A DNA stretch of 64,000 nt from Alteromonas macleodii (GCF_903772925.1 NZ_LR812090.1:3184599-3248598), one strand, 5' to 3'. Counted from the stretch's first letter, positions 1-9,999 are shown. Translations and numbers: made by a program. The notes: generated by a model not told the origin, from the sequence alone.

Positions 1-117
1 CTGACGAGGATTAACCGTGGCTAACGCGGGGATATAGTCTGCGACTTTACCCATGCCAAGCATAGGCTCGACTTCGTCATAAATATCCTGCAGTAACGAT
101 AGCATTTCGCTTTCCAT
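1..117 (-). CDS. glsA: Glutaminase, N-terminal fragment
   Basis: The first 39 codons of a minus-strand gene run off the left edge. The peptide contains [15 protein letters not shown], which matches the start of serine-dependent beta-lactamase-fold glutaminases (L-glutamine to glutamate plus ammonia), where [11 protein letters not shown] is diagnostic. An AAAGAGGTC Shine-Dalgarno lies just upstream of the ATG at 115-117. The catalytic SxxK region is outside the window, so activity cannot be judged. The family call rests on this conserved N-terminal block only. Confidence 0.8.
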   Translation of the reverse strand, partial: MESEMLSLLQDIYDEVEPMLGMGKVADYIPALATVNPRQ

Positions 118-167
118 TCTCTCGTTTGACCTCTTTTTTGCTAATATCTTTTTTGTAAATAAAAGAA

Positions 168-196
168 AAGCGCCTGTTTAAAAAACGCTGGCGCTT
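168..196 (-). terminator. Rho-independent terminator downstream of the alkaline phosphatase gene
   Basis: A 7-bp perfect stem (168-174 with 190-196) is followed, reading the minus strand, by a T-rich tract at about 157-169. It lies between the phosphatase stop codon and the glutaminase start, so it should end the phosphatase transcript. Confidence 0.65.
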
Positions 197-281
197 CCAT
201 TTTAGTTAAGTTCTATTGGCTATGTGTTGCTTCAATAATGCATTTGCTACAAAAGCCTTAGCTCGCCCGTTTACCCGACGT

Positions 282-1760
282 TTAGTTACAGCGCCAGTCT
301 TCTTTGAAATCACATAAGCCGTCATCATCTTCGTCTGACGTAAGCTCAATGTTGGTGGTCACCTTTCTTGATACTTCATTTGCGTCATTATCGATTTTCA
401 TAGGCTGTTTTTTATCAATAAAACTGAAAATGGTTTTAGCAATATCGGTATTGTCAATTTGCCCCATAAACGACTGATAGCCAGCGCCAAAAGCAAACAC
501 TTCAACATCTACACCAGTATGGCCGCCTGTAGTCCACCCTGTATTTGTTTTTGAATCTAGGAAGGTTTTCACCGCCATAAAGCGCGTTTCATCATCTTGA
601 TTCGATACACTATTTAACGTGGCTAACTCTTCTTCGCTTAAGGAAAGCCCAAGCTTCTGCGCAACATACTCACCAGGATTTTCTTCATTAGCCATATTAA
701 GCGCTATCGTCATTACTGAGGCTGTCATTGACTTAAGGTGTTCAGGGCTCCAGCGATAATCACCATTTGCGCCAATTGTTAAACCGCCGGTGCTATGGTC
801 AGCAGTTAATACAACCAGTGTATCCGGGTTAGCTTTTACATAGTCGCGCAGATACTCCATGGTTAACGCCAGGTCGTGCATTTCAGCCATGGCAGAAGCG
901 ATATCATTCGCATGCCCTGCCCAATCTACCTGGCTCGCTTCAACTAAAAGGAAAAAGCCGTTGTCGTTTTCTAAGTGCTTGATAGCATGTTGAGTTAAAT
1001 ACTTAAGACGGTTTTTACGCTTATCATCAAGTACTGCAGGCAGTGCCACAGGAGCAAACAGACCTAGTACATTACTTCCTGCTGGCACCGACGCCAAGCG
1101 GTTATATGAATCGGCATATTCGTAGCCCTCATCAATGAACTGCGCCAAAATATCTCTGTCTTCACGTTCAAAGTAAGAAGTGCCACCACCTAACATTACA
1201 TCTGCAACGAACTCGCCGTTTGCGCGCACATCAAAGAAATCTTCAGCAATTTCGTTGTAGTTCTTACGGCTTTCGTTGTGCGCAATGTATGATGCTGGTG
1301 TTGCGTGAACAATTTGAGATGTAACCGCCAAACCAGTTCGCATACCTTTGCTCTTAGCATGGTACATCACCGAGTTTACCGGCTGCTTATTAACATCTAC
1401 ACCTATTGCACCATTGTATGACTTCACGCCGGTAGCAAGTGCTGTTGCAGCAGCGGCTGAGTCGGTGACATAACCCGATACACGAGCGGGGTAAGTCGAG
1501 GCGTTACCCACCAAAATATCGTCAAATACAACCGTCTCTACTTCCGGTGTTGACGGATCATCTACATAATTACGGTAAGCGGTTGTGTAGGCAGGCCCCA
1601 TGCCGTCGGCAACAACCATAATGATATTTTTCGGCACGCCTTTGATTTGACTACTGTTTACGTTTGCTGATTCAGTCTTAGATTCAGTGATACCACAGCT
1701 TGCAAGAACAGCAATAGACGCACAACTTAGCAATGATGTGCGAACAAATTGTTTAATCAT
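282..1760 (-). CDS. Alkaline phosphatase, probable lipoprotein
   Basis: A 492-residue member of the PhoA-type alkaline phosphatase family, a metal-dependent phosphomonoesterase of the cell envelope. Visible motifs: metal-binding D52 in VVADGMG; nucleophile S101 in TDSAAAATA; metal ligands in EASQVDWAGHAND (E274, D279, H283); ADHSTGG (D321, H322); and GWTTGGHTG (H414). The signal peptide ends in a lipobox, L19-A-S-C22, so the protein is probably lipid-anchored rather than free in the periplasm, unlike E. coli PhoA. The C-terminal tail holds an EF-hand-like acidic loop (residues 476-487) flanked by two cysteines (C483, C491). It is a single gene with its own terminator. I found no Pho box upstream. 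Substrate range is not visible. Confidence 0.93.
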   Translation of the reverse strand: MIKQFVRTSLLSCASIAVLASCGITESKTESANVNSSQIKGVPKNIIMVVADGMGPAYTTAYRNYVDDPSTPEVETVVFDDILVGNASTYPARVSGYVTDSAAAATALATGVKSYNGAIGVDVNKQPVNSVMYHAKSKGMRTGLAVTSQIVHATPASYIAHNESRKNYNEIAEDFFDVRANGEFVADVMLGGGTSYFEREDRDILAQFIDEGYEYADSYNRLASVPAGSNVLGLFAPVALPAVLDDKRKNRLKYLTQHAIKHLENDNGFFLLVEASQVDWAGHANDIASAMAEMHDLALTMEYLRDYVKANPDTLVVLTADHSTGGLTIGANGDYRWSPEHLKSMTASVMTIALNMANEENPGEYVAQKLGLSLSEEELATLNSVSNQDDETRFMAVKTFLDSKTNTGWTTGGHTGVDVEVFAFGAGYQSFMGQIDNTDIAKTIFSFIDKKQPMKIDNDANEVSRKVTTNIELTSDEDDDGLCDFKEDWRCN

Positions 1761-1983
1761 TTAAACTTCCCTGAGTAAGTAAAGATACCTGCTGACGTTA
1801 TTAGCCGCAGTTACTGCAAAATCGATATTATCGCGAATGATTCATTAGTATTAATAAAGCGATAAAAGGTAATAGTGTAAATCAGGCAGACAATATGCTC
1901 AAAGCTTTTGGATAAAATAAGCTTGTGGTGAGATGACCATTTTAGTCACCTCGTCTAATTGAAGTTTTTTTAAGAAAGGAAAT

Positions 1984-2943
1984 CTATTTGCTTTGTGCAG
2001 CAAGGTATTCACGCATGCGCTGCTGCGCCACGTCTACAAGCATATCGGGCTGAAATTTAGAGATAAATCTATTACAACCTACTTTTTCAACCATAGCATC
2101 GTTGAAACTGCCACTTAATGAGGTATTTAATGCGATAAACAGGTTGCTCATACGCGGGTCGTTACGCACTTCTGAGGTAAGCCGATAACCGTCCATTTCC
2201 GGCATTTCTGCATCAGTGAACATAAGCAGGATTTCATCGGTAGGGTTTTTACCATCATCTGCCCACTGTTTTAGTAGCGCCAAGGCTTCTGCGCCGTTCT
2301 TTCGCTCAATAATGCTGATACCAAGCTGCTCCAAGGTATCTTTAATTTGTTTTCTTGCCGTGCTGGAATCATCAACTATCAACACTTTCTTACCTAAAAA
2401 GTGATTAACGATACCTTGATCTAACACTTCTTCGGAGATGGATGTATCGTAATCGATGATTTCCGCGAGCACTTTTTCGACATCAATTATCTCAACCAGC
2501 TCTTGTTTACCCTCAACATTCACCTGAGTTATGGCGGTTAAATAGTTAGACTTACCAATGCCGCTTGGGGGCGGCTGTATGGTCCCCCAAGAAGTATTTA
2601 CGATGTTTTTAACTTCGCCAATAATAAAGCCCTGCACACTTCTATTGTATTCAGTGATAATTACGTTTTTAGCCGTAGCTTCAGTGGCTGCACCGCGCAT
2701 TTTTATTGCCTGACGCAAGTCTATAATTGGAATAGAGCTACCGCGGTAGTTCATTACACCTTTAAGGTTGTTGTGGGACCCAGGCATAATGTTGAGTTTG
2801 GGAACGTTAATAACCTCTTTAATTTTAAAGACGTTCATGGCAAAGATGTGGCGGGTTCCAAGCTGAAACATCAAAAGCTCAAGCCTGTTTTCCCCTACAA
2901 GCTTGGTTCTCTGATCAACCGACGACAATACACTGTTACTCAT
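1984..2943 (-). CDS. cheV: Chemotaxis protein CheV (CheW-REC)
   Basis: CheV is a chemoreceptor-array scaffold that joins receptors to the CheA kinase and is modulated by phosphorylation. Residues about 20-165 form a CheW-like domain (LLMFQLG, MNYRGSSIPIIDL). Residues about 190-310 form a response-regulator receiver domain: VLIVDDSS carries the acidic pocket, MFTDAEMPEMDGY the phospho-acceptor Asp, and FISKFQ the conserved Lys. I place the start at the ATG giving MSNSVLSSVDQR, as in other CheV proteins; a GTG three codons upstream (2952) is possible. No other chemotaxis gene is adjacent, which is common for cheV. Confidence 0.93.
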   Translation of the reverse strand: MSNSVLSSVDQRTKLVGENRLELLMFQLGTRHIFAMNVFKIKEVINVPKLNIMPGSHNNLKGVMNYRGSSIPIIDLRQAIKMRGAATEATAKNVIITEYNRSVQGFIIGEVKNIVNTSWGTIQPPPSGIGKSNYLTAITQVNVEGKQELVEIIDVEKVLAEIIDYDTSISEEVLDQGIVNHFLGKKVLIVDDSSTARKQIKDTLEQLGISIIERKNGAEALALLKQWADDGKNPTDEILLMFTDAEMPEMDGYRLTSEVRNDPRMSNLFIALNTSLSGSFNDAMVEKVGCNRFISKFQPDMLVDVAQQRMREYLAAQSK

Positions 2944-3592
2944 AACGCCCACTTTTTCAATTTACAATCAAAGACCTATAGCCGAATCAATACCGTTATA
3001 TCAATTTAGCCTAGCTACAATAACTTATCGCTAAAGTTACCCCGACCATCTTTACAAAGCTATTACCCTTTTAGCTAATAGACAGCTGAAAAAAGCAACA
3101 TAATTAATGCTTTAACAGTAAAACACTCTTTGCAGCAACCTCACGTTTTGTAAGCTTTTATTTGCTAGCGTTTGCGCCTTACCCTAACCACTTTACGTAA
3201 GTACGTGAAAGCGCGCAGGGTTCAGCTAAATGCGCTCGCAAGGCATCACTATCAACAAAAGGTAGCTTAAATATAGGCGAACAACCTCAAGTGTGCCTCT
3301 TCTAATTACTTTCGCGCACAGCTCTCTTAAGCTTTTTTCAATTTTTTAGCGGTAAACGACTAGGCTCGCACGTCTCATTTCATAAAAAACTCAATAAGCG
3401 TTTTCTAAATTTTTAGAATTTCGACGGCACAACGACCCCATTAAACATTCACAGAATAAATGACCGCAATGCAAAATATATATTTCTATTATTCGAACTA
3501 CGGCACTAGGATGAAATGGAATCAACGGGAACGCCCTACAGCGTGAACACAAACAACGTTAAGAATTTTAATTATAGTCGGGAGAGACGCTC
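2944..3592. other. Long intergenic region between cheV and aceA
   Basis: About 650 bp between divergent genes with no convincing open frame. It holds the cheV promoter side and the aceA control region. Visible structure: an inverted repeat TTCTAA-N4-TTAGAA at 3403-3418, and the motif shared with the glcB upstream region at 3442-3475. From about 3000 to 3400 I see nothing I can name; a small RNA cannot be excluded. Confidence 0.6.
3442..3475 (+). promoter_or_regulatory. Putative LysR-type operator upstream of aceA
   Basis: This 34-bp stretch matches the glcB upstream site (6413-6446) at 26 of 34 positions, including an identical TAAACATTCACA at the left end. Within it, CAT-N11-ATG (3446-3462) has the dyad and T-N11-A spacing typical of LysR-type regulator sites. 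It lies about 120-150 bp before the aceA start. The LysR gene between aceA and glcB is the obvious candidate binder; that is inference. Confidence 0.55.
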
Positions 3593-5188
3593 ATGTCGCA
3601 ATATCAACAAGACATTGATAACTTCGCCACATTAAAGGCAGCACAAAACGGAGCTTGGGAAGGTATAAACCCAGAATTCGCTGCACGTATGAAGGTTCAA
3701 AACCGTTTCAAAACAGGTTTAGACATTGCTCGCTACACAGCAAGTATCATGCGCAAAGACATGGCTGAATACGACGCAGATTCGTCTCAGTACACACAGT
3801 CTCTAGGCTGCTGGCATGGCTTCGTAGGTCAACAGAAAATGCTTTCAGTTAAAAAGCACCAGGGCACAACGAATAAAAGCTATCTATACCTTTCAGGTTG
3901 GATGGTAGCAGCACTTCGCTCTGAGTTTGGTCCTCTTCCTGACCAATCAATGCACGAAAAAACGTCAGTGTCTGCGCTTATCGAAGAGCTTTACACTTTC
4001 CTTCGCCAAGCTGACGCTCGTGAATTGGGTGACCTTTTCAATAAACTAGACGACGCGAAGAAAAATGGCGGCGATGTTGCTGCTGTTCAAGCTGAAATCG
4101 ACAACTACGAAACTCACGTAGTTCCAATTATCGCGGATATCGACGCGGGCTTTGGTAACGAAGAAGCAACGTACCTACTTGCAAAGCAGATGATTGAAGC
4201 GGGTGCATGCTGTATCCAAATCGAAAACCAGGTATCTGATGCGAAGCAATGTGGTCACCAAGACGGTAAAGTAACCGTGCCTCATGAAGACTTCCTAGCT
4301 AAGATCAACGCAGTACGCTATGCATTCCTTGAGCTAGGTGTTGATGAAGGTGTAATCGTCGCTCGTACCGACTCACTAGGTGCTGGCCTTACTCAAAAGA
4401 TCCCTGTTTCTACTTCAGAAGGAGACCTAGCTGCTCAGTACAATGCATTCCTTAAAACAACTGAAGTTGCAGGCGCAGACGACCTAACTGAAGGTGACCT
4501 AGTTCTTAAACAAGGTGGCAAACTTGTTAAACCTGAGCGCTTACCAAACGGCTTGTTCCGCTTTAAAGACAACACTGGTTTCGACCGTGTAGTACTTGAC
4601 TGTGTAACGTCACTTAAACACGGCGCTGATCTACTTTGGATTGAGACTGAAAAGCCGCACGTTGGTCAAATTGCTGAAATGGTTAACGCTATTCGCGAGC
4701 AAGTTCCAAACGCAAAGCTAGTTTACAACAACTCTCCATCATTCAACTGGACGCTTAACTTCCGTCAGCAAGTATTCGATGCTTGGACAGAAGAAGGTAA
4801 AGACGTTTCTGGTTATGACCGCGCGAAACTTATGTCTGCTGACTATGACGACAGCGAACTTGCAGCAGCGGCGGACGAGAAGATTAAGAGCTTCCAAGCT
4901 GATGCAGCGCGTGAAGCAGGCATCTTCCACCACCTTATCACGCTACCGACTTATCACACTGCGGCCCTGTCTACAGACAACCTTGCAAAAGGCTACTTCG
5001 GTGAAGAAGGTATGCTTGCTTATGTACGCGGTGTGCAGCGTCAAGAAATTCGCCAAGGCCTAGCATGCGTTAAGCACCAGGCAATGGCAGGTTCTGACTT
5101 AGGTGATACGCATAAAGAGTACTTCTCTGGTGAAGGTGCACTTAAAGCGTCTGGTGAAGATAACACCATGAACCAGTTCGACGTATAA
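3593..5188 (+). CDS. aceA: Isocitrate lyase
   Basis: It cleaves isocitrate to succinate and glyoxylate, the first step of the glyoxylate shunt needed for growth on acetate and fatty acids. The 531-residue length and the active-site loop AKQCGHQDGK (catalytic C220, H222) match the long isocitrate lyase subfamily of marine gammaproteobacteria and Pseudomonas rather than the roughly 434-residue E. coli enzyme. The metal-binding ADIDAGFGN segment is at about 181-189. The ATG is preceded by GGAGAG at 3581-3586. The gene is monocistronic: it has a strong terminator and an upstream motif shared with the malate synthase gene downstream. Confidence 0.97.
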   Translation: MSQYQQDIDNFATLKAAQNGAWEGINPEFAARMKVQNRFKTGLDIARYTASIMRKDMAEYDADSSQYTQSLGCWHGFVGQQKMLSVKKHQGTTNKSYLYLSGWMVAALRSEFGPLPDQSMHEKTSVSALIEELYTFLRQADARELGDLFNKLDDAKKNGGDVAAVQAEIDNYETHVVPIIADIDAGFGNEEATYLLAKQMIEAGACCIQIENQVSDAKQCGHQDGKVTVPHEDFLAKINAVRYAFLELGVDEGVIVARTDSLGAGLTQKIPVSTSEGDLAAQYNAFLKTTEVAGADDLTEGDLVLKQGGKLVKPERLPNGLFRFKDNTGFDRVVLDCVTSLKHGADLLWIETEKPHVGQIAEMVNAIREQVPNAKLVYNNSPSFNWTLNFRQQVFDAWTEEGKDVSGYDRAKLMSADYDDSELAAAADEKIKSFQADAAREAGIFHHLITLPTYHTAALSTDNLAKGYFGEEGMLAYVRGVQRQEIRQGLACVKHQAMAGSDLGDTHKEYFSGEGALKASGEDNTMNQFDV

Positions 5189-5235
5189 CGCGAACAGGCA
5201 ATGAGTTAAACGGAAAGCATCCCAACCTTTCCTAC

Positions 5236-5260
5236 AGGGCACCTTCGGGTGCCCTTTTTT
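5236..5260 (+). terminator. Rho-independent terminator after aceA
   Basis: A 7-8 bp GC-rich stem, GGGCACC with GGTGCCC, closes on a TTCG tetraloop and is followed by six T. It is a textbook intrinsic terminator 47 bp after the aceA stop. Confidence 0.93.
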
Positions 5261-5470
5261 CTGCACGCTATTCATTTCATTTATGCTTTTTAGTAAAAAT
5301 AAAAGAAGCCATATTTTCCCCCGCCCCATTACCAAGTCACATATTTAATTAATTTCAATAAGTTACAAATAATTCCGTAACAAATTTAAGACTAAACGCT
5401 TATCTGACAATCAAATAAAAAAGCTTTATAATAGGCTTGTTCAATAAGGTTTAATAAGAGCATTAGAATA

Positions 5471-6415
5471 ATGAATATAGCGAAGGTCGACCTGAATTTA
5501 TTAGTTTATTTAGATGTGCTGTTGCGCGAAGGAAGTGTAACCAAAGCTGCAAACCAGCTAAGCATTACTCAGCCAGCAATGAGTAACGGCTTGAAACGCC
5601 TTCGCGATCTGTTTAAAGATCCGCTTTTAGTACGAACCAGCGATGGAATGACACCTACTAAGCGTGCACTCGAGCTGCAGCCTATTATTCGCGATGTACT
5701 TAGTCGATTAGAAAGCTCTATTCAGCCAGAAACTGATTTCGACCCGTTAACCAGCGACAGAACTTTTCGCATTATGACTAGTGACTATGCAGAAAGTACC
5801 TTGTTACTTGAACTTGTTGGGAGGCTGGCCGAGCTAGCGCCTAATATTACCCTTGACCTTATTACGCCTAGTGACGTGACGTTTCACGATGTAGAGCAAG
5901 GTAAAGTGGATATGGCAATTAACCGCTTCGACGAACTGCCGCTGTCGTTTCACCAAAAAGTTATTTGGTACGACACTTTTAGCTGCGTGATGAGCGCAGA
6001 TCACCCGCTAGTGGAAAAATGCAATCTTGAAGGCTACTTAAATGCTCAGCATATATGGGTAAGTAAAACAGGCTTTGGTGTTGGCGTTGGTATTGACCCG
6101 AATGAAGTTCAAAAGTTGGGGTGGGTTGATGCTGAACTGACCAAGATAGGAAAACAACGTGCTATCCGTGTTTTTACTCGCCATTACCACGCGGCCTTGC
6201 AAATTGCGAAAAAGCAGAAACTTATTGCTACTTTGCCGAGCAAAGCAGCCCGTTTGTTTAAGCACGACCCAGACGTAGTAATTAAAGAGCCGCCTTTTGA
6301 CATACCACCTATTGCACTAAAAATGGCGTGGAGTGCCCTACTTCATCACGACGCAGGTCATATTTGGTTGCGCCGCTTGATCAGTGATGTAGCTAGCGAA
6401 ATGAACGCGGGCTAA
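5471..6415 (+). CDS. LysR family transcriptional regulator
   Basis: A 314-residue LysR-type regulator. The N-terminal winged helix-turn-helix (about residues 6-65; [31 protein letters not shown]) is followed by a NodD-like effector-binding domain (about 92-305). It sits between isocitrate lyase and malate synthase G, all on the same strand. The two enzyme genes share an upstream LysR-type motif, and the glcB copy begins at this gene's stop codon. The likely role is control of the glyoxylate shunt. The effector cannot be read from sequence. It has its own upstream region of about 200 bp after the aceA terminator. It is not IclR, the regulator of the enteric shunt. Confidence 0.9.
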   Translation: MNIAKVDLNLLVYLDVLLREGSVTKAANQLSITQPAMSNGLKRLRDLFKDPLLVRTSDGMTPTKRALELQPIIRDVLSRLESSIQPETDFDPLTSDRTFRIMTSDYAESTLLLELVGRLAELAPNITLDLITPSDVTFHDVEQGKVDMAINRFDELPLSFHQKVIWYDTFSCVMSADHPLVEKCNLEGYLNAQHIWVSKTGFGVGVGIDPNEVQKLGWVDAELTKIGKQRAIRVFTRHYHAALQIAKKQKLIATLPSKAARLFKHDPDVVIKEPPFDIPPIALKMAWSALLHHDAGHIWLRRLISDVASEMNAG

Positions 6416-6446
6416 ACATTCACAAAATATATGGCAAAAATACAAA
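6413..6446 (+). promoter_or_regulatory. Putative LysR-type operator upstream of glcB
   Basis: This is the second copy of the aceA upstream motif, starting on the TAA of the LysR gene. It contains CAT-N11-ATG at 6417-6433, so the T-N11-A spacing is preserved although several internal bases differ. It lies roughly 70-100 bp before the glcB ATG. Confidence 0.55.
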
Positions 6447-6513
6447 CCATAAATTAAAAAACTATCTCTATACGCACTACACTGGGTTAACAGACAAATG
6501 TATAGAGGTAGTT

Positions 6514-8709
6514 ATGCAAGGATATATTACTAGAGGCCGACTACAGGTTGCCGAACAACTCGATAACTTTATTAATGAACAGGCACTTCCTGGCACAGGC
6601 GTAGATAAAGACACCTTTTGGCAAGGTGCAGAAACCCTCTTCGAAAAATTCATCCCTCAAAATCGCGCGTTACTAGAAAAGCGCGAACAGCTTCAGCGCT
6701 CTATCGACGACTACCACAAAGCTGGTAACCCTGTAAATGGAAATGAATATACCGACTTTCTAAAAAGCATTGGTTACCTTGTGGAGCAACCATCGCAAGT
6801 AAGCGCACAAACACAAAATGTAGACGCTGAAATTGCAACTATGGCTGGCCCACAGTTAGTAGTGCCAATCAATAACGCTCGCTATGCGCTTAACGCGGTA
6901 AACGCCCGTTGGGGAAGCCTTTACGACGCATTATACGGCACTGACGTAATTAATAATGACGGAGGCGCAGAGCCAGGAAAAAGTTATAACCCCGTGCGCG
7001 GAGCCAAAGTAGTTGCAAAAGCGAAAGACTACTTAGATAGCATGATTCCGCTCGCGAAAGGCAGCCACGCAGAAGTCACTAAATACAAAATCGAATCGGG
7101 CAAACTAGCAATTACCCTTGCCGACGGCGATGAGACTACACTTGCGAATACCGAACAGTGGCAAGGATACCAAGGTGACATAAGCGCTCCGTCAAGCTTG
7201 CTTTTTGCCCACAACGGCCTGCATTTTGAAATACAACTAGACCCGACTCACCCTATTGGCGAGAGCGATGCTGCAAACGTTAAAGACGTATTGGTTGAAG
7301 CGGCCCTGACTACTATTATGGATTGCGAAGATTCCGTTGCCGCCGTTGATGCAGAAGACAAAACTTTAGTGTACAGCAACTGGCTAGGCTTGATGAAAGG
7401 CACCCTAAGTATTGAAATGACAAAGGGCGGCAAGCAACTTGTTCGCGCTATGCATGACGATAGATACTATCAGCCATCTAAACACGCTTCACAAGACGAG
7501 TTAAAAAGCGGCGAGCTAGTGCTTTCTGGTCGAAGCCTTATGTTTGTTAGAAACGTAGGTCATCTTATGACTAACAATGCGATGCTCTTTGATGGCGAAG
7601 AAGTGCCAGAGGGCATTATGGACGGTTTAGTCACCTCACTTATCGCAAAGCATGATCTATTAGGCAACAGTAAATTTAAAAACAGCCGTGAAGGCAGTAT
7701 TTATATTGTTAAACCTAAAATGCATGGGCCTGAAGAAGTTGCATTCTCTAACGCATTATTTGGTGCTATCGAAACAATTATCGGTGTTCCAGCCAACACC
7801 CTTAAGATGGGTATAATGGATGAAGAGCGCCGCACGAGTATTAACCTTCAAGCGTGTATTGCTGAAGCCACTTCACGGGTTGTATTCATCAATACCGGTT
7901 TCTTAGACAGAACTGGCGATGAAATTCATACCTCGATGCTAGCAGGGCCTTTTGCAGAAAAAGCTGCCCTTAAGTCGATGGCATGGATTAAAGCTTATGA
8001 AACCGCGAACGTAGCCGTAGGCCTTCGTTGTGGTCTTTCTGGCAAAGCACAAATTGGTAAAGGCATGTGGCCAATTCCTGATGAAATGCAAAATATGATG
8101 ACCGCCAAAATAGGCCACCCTAAAGCTGGCGCTAATACTGCGTGGGTACCCTCACCCACTGCAGCAACACTGCACGCCCTTCATTACCATGATGTAAATG
8201 TGTTTGACGTTCAGAAGTCACTAGATGAAAACTTTGATGGCCTTGCTGACATACTTACCATTCCATTGCTAGAAGATGCCTCTGTGCTGACTCGCGAGAG
8301 CATTAAACGTGAAATCGACAACAATGTTCAGGGTATCTTGGGCTACGTAGTACGCTGGGTACACCAAGGTGTTGGCTGCTCGAAGGTTCCTGATATCAAC
8401 GATGTAGGCTTGATGGAAGACCGCGCGACCTTGCGTATTTCATCGCAGCATATCGCGAACTGGTTAGAGCACGGCATTGTGAGTGTCGACCAGGTTAAAG
8501 AATCGCTCGCACGAATGGCAGTGCTAGTAGATGAGCAAAATGCAGGGGACCCTGAATATATTCCAATGGCACCTGATTTAGACAGCTCAATCGGCTTCTT
8601 GGCTGCAAGCGACCTTATCTTCAAAGGTAAAGAACAACCTAGTGGTTACACCGAGCCTTTGCTGCACGCACGTCGCCGCGAGATGAAAGCGAAGCTTGCT
8701 GCGAGTTAA
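6514..8709 (+). CDS. glcB: Malate synthase G
   Basis: It condenses glyoxylate with acetyl-CoA to give malate, completing the glyoxylate shunt with AceA. At 731 residues it is close to the family norm of about 723. Diagnostic blocks are [15 protein letters not shown] (about 269-283, acidic Mg ligands), [16 protein letters not shown] (about 339-354, catalytic Arg), [23 protein letters not shown] and [12 protein letters not shown], which carries the catalytic Asp region. AGAGG at 6504-6508 precedes the ATG. It is separated from the LysR gene by about 100 bp carrying the shared operator-like motif and is followed by a terminator. There is no glycolate oxidase operon nearby, so the role is the acetate/fatty-acid shunt rather than glycolate use. 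Confidence 0.97.
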   Translation: MQGYITRGRLQVAEQLDNFINEQALPGTGVDKDTFWQGAETLFEKFIPQNRALLEKREQLQRSIDDYHKAGNPVNGNEYTDFLKSIGYLVEQPSQVSAQTQNVDAEIATMAGPQLVVPINNARYALNAVNARWGSLYDALYGTDVINNDGGAEPGKSYNPVRGAKVVAKAKDYLDSMIPLAKGSHAEVTKYKIESGKLAITLADGDETTLANTEQWQGYQGDISAPSSLLFAHNGLHFEIQLDPTHPIGESDAANVKDVLVEAALTTIMDCEDSVAAVDAEDKTLVYSNWLGLMKGTLSIEMTKGGKQLVRAMHDDRYYQPSKHASQDELKSGELVLSGRSLMFVRNVGHLMTNNAMLFDGEEVPEGIMDGLVTSLIAKHDLLGNSKFKNSREGSIYIVKPKMHGPEEVAFSNALFGAIETIIGVPANTLKMGIMDEERRTSINLQACIAEATSRVVFINTGFLDRTGDEIHTSMLAGPFAEKAALKSMAWIKAYETANVAVGLRCGLSGKAQIGKGMWPIPDEMQNMMTAKIGHPKAGANTAWVPSPTAATLHALHYHDVNVFDVQKSLDENFDGLADILTIPLLEDASVLTRESIKREIDNNVQGILGYVVRWVHQGVGCSKVPDINDVGLMEDRATLRISSQHIANWLEHGIVSVDQVKESLARMAVLVDEQNAGDPEYIPMAPDLDSSIGFLAASDLIFKGKEQPSGYTEPLLHARRREMKAKLAAS

Positions 8710-8793
8710 TTTCAAATGTGTATTTATTGGTTGAACCCTCAAGTTTATAACCTCGACCGTAAAGCACGTTAGAAACTCAACCTTATAAAAACT

Positions 8794-8829
8794 AGGCTCA
8801 CTTTTGTTAATCTCTAAGTGAGCCTTTTT
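8794..8829 (+). terminator. Rho-independent terminator after glcB
   Basis: A 10-bp perfect stem (AGGCTCACTT at 8794-8803 with AAGTGAGCCT at 8816-8825) has a 12-nt loop and is followed by a T run. Confidence 0.88.
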
Positions 8830-9081
8830 ATGTATCGTTCCCATGATGTCCAATCATTTGTACTTTGTGATCTGCCAGTTGAACTCACTGGTAAAAGTAC
8901 TGAGCATCGCATTATGTAGCAATAACGCAACACCTTAGACTAAAGATATCGCTCTTCTTCCTTTTCAAGCTTTACTGATAGTGCGCCATTAAACTACGCT
9001 TTTACTGTGAGGCACTGCGTTTCGTTTTACCGCTTAATTAAAAACTTTGTTCGCGACGCCTCCCTAGTTTGGAGTATGCAC
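8830..9081. other. Intergenic region before the patatin gene
   Basis: About 250 bp without a convincing gene. The only structure seen is an inverted repeat CCAGT-N7-ACTGG at 8875-8891 of unknown meaning. Confidence 0.5.
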
Positions 9082-9966
9082 ATGCAAATAGCCTCGGCGG
9101 CGATACCGAATAAACTTTTACATGCGAACGTAACACAAATAGTTCCAATCTTTTCTGGTGGAGGCACGCGCTTAAGCGCCCATATCGGCATCATAAAAGC
9201 GCTGCACGATATGAATGTTGGCTTCGATACCTTGGTAGGTGTATCTGGCGGCTCAATTATCGCGTCCCTTTATGCCAAAGGGTACACTGTCGAGCAAATG
9301 CGAGAGCTAGCACTAGTTACCGATTTCAAGCAATTCACTGAGTTTTCGCTGATAAGGTTACTTCGAGAAGGTGGGCTGTCGTCTGGCGACGTATTTCAAC
9401 GATGGATTGACGAACAGCTAGAGGGCGCAGTGTTTGCAGACCTCCCCCTTGACCTGCATATACTCGCTACCGACGTGAACGGCGGCGGGCCAGTTCTATT
9501 TAATAAGCACACTTCCCCTGATATGAAAGTATCAGAAGCGGTGCGGTACTCTATGTCGATTCCGCTTATCTTTTCATTTAAGCCCTTTAAAGAGCACTTA
9601 TTAGTAGATGGGGCAATATTGTCTGAGGATGCGCTGTTTGAAGACTGGCGAGGTGATGGCACACCATCCGTGTGCTTCAGGCTACAAAGCACCAATCAAA
9701 AACGTAAAGCTATTAAAAAGAACCTTCTTCAATTACCCCAATACGTCAGCATGCTCATTCGTACATTTATGACAGCAATATCTAGGGAGTACGTCAATGC
9801 CAAGTATTGGCACAATACGGTGGTGGTAAATACCGGTGAGATATCTGCGGTGGACTTTTCGCTTACGCCTGAAATTAAAAACACACTTTTTGAGCTTGGT
9901 TATTCAACCACAAAAGAATTTTTGCCCAAAAAGTGTGCGGGATTTATGAGAAACAGTGCAATTTAA
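9082..9966 (+). CDS. Patatin-like phospholipase
   Basis: A patatin-family serine lipid acyl hydrolase using a Ser-Asp dyad. From the chosen start (294 residues): oxyanion-hole SGGGTR at 25-30, nucleophile S55 in GVSGGS (GxSxG), and the catalytic D176 in LLVDGAI (DGA motif). It is of RssA/YchK-like size. I chose the ATG at 9082 because GGAG at 9071-9074 sits 7 nt upstream; a GTG at 9007 would add 25 residues without a good ribosome site. No signal peptide is apparent, so it is probably cytoplasmic or membrane-associated. It is monocistronic, converging on the epimerase gene. Substrate unknown. Confidence 0.87.
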   Translation: MQIASAAIPNKLLHANVTQIVPIFSGGGTRLSAHIGIIKALHDMNVGFDTLVGVSGGSIIASLYAKGYTVEQMRELALVTDFKQFTEFSLIRLLREGGLSSGDVFQRWIDEQLEGAVFADLPLDLHILATDVNGGGPVLFNKHTSPDMKVSEAVRYSMSIPLIFSFKPFKEHLLVDGAILSEDALFEDWRGDGTPSVCFRLQSTNQKRKAIKKNLLQLPQYVSMLIRTFMTAISREYVNAKYWHNTVVVNTGEISAVDFSLTPEIKNTLFELGYSTTKEFLPKKCAGFMRNSAI

Positions 9967-9999
9967 CTGCTTTTTAGATAACGCTTAACGCTCTAGGTC

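Noticed and set aside
1761..1983. Pho box upstream of the alkaline phosphatase
   Set aside because: No paired CTGTCAT-type repeats found on either strand.
2944..3060. Sigma-28 (flagellar) promoter upstream of cheV
   Set aside because: A TAAAG and a GCGATAA element are present on the minus strand, but the spacer is about 14 instead of 11 and neither half is a full match.
8875..8891. Inverted repeat CCAGT-N7-ACTGG as a regulator site
   Set aside because: Single copy, far from any promoter element, and arms of only 5 bp; not enough to claim.
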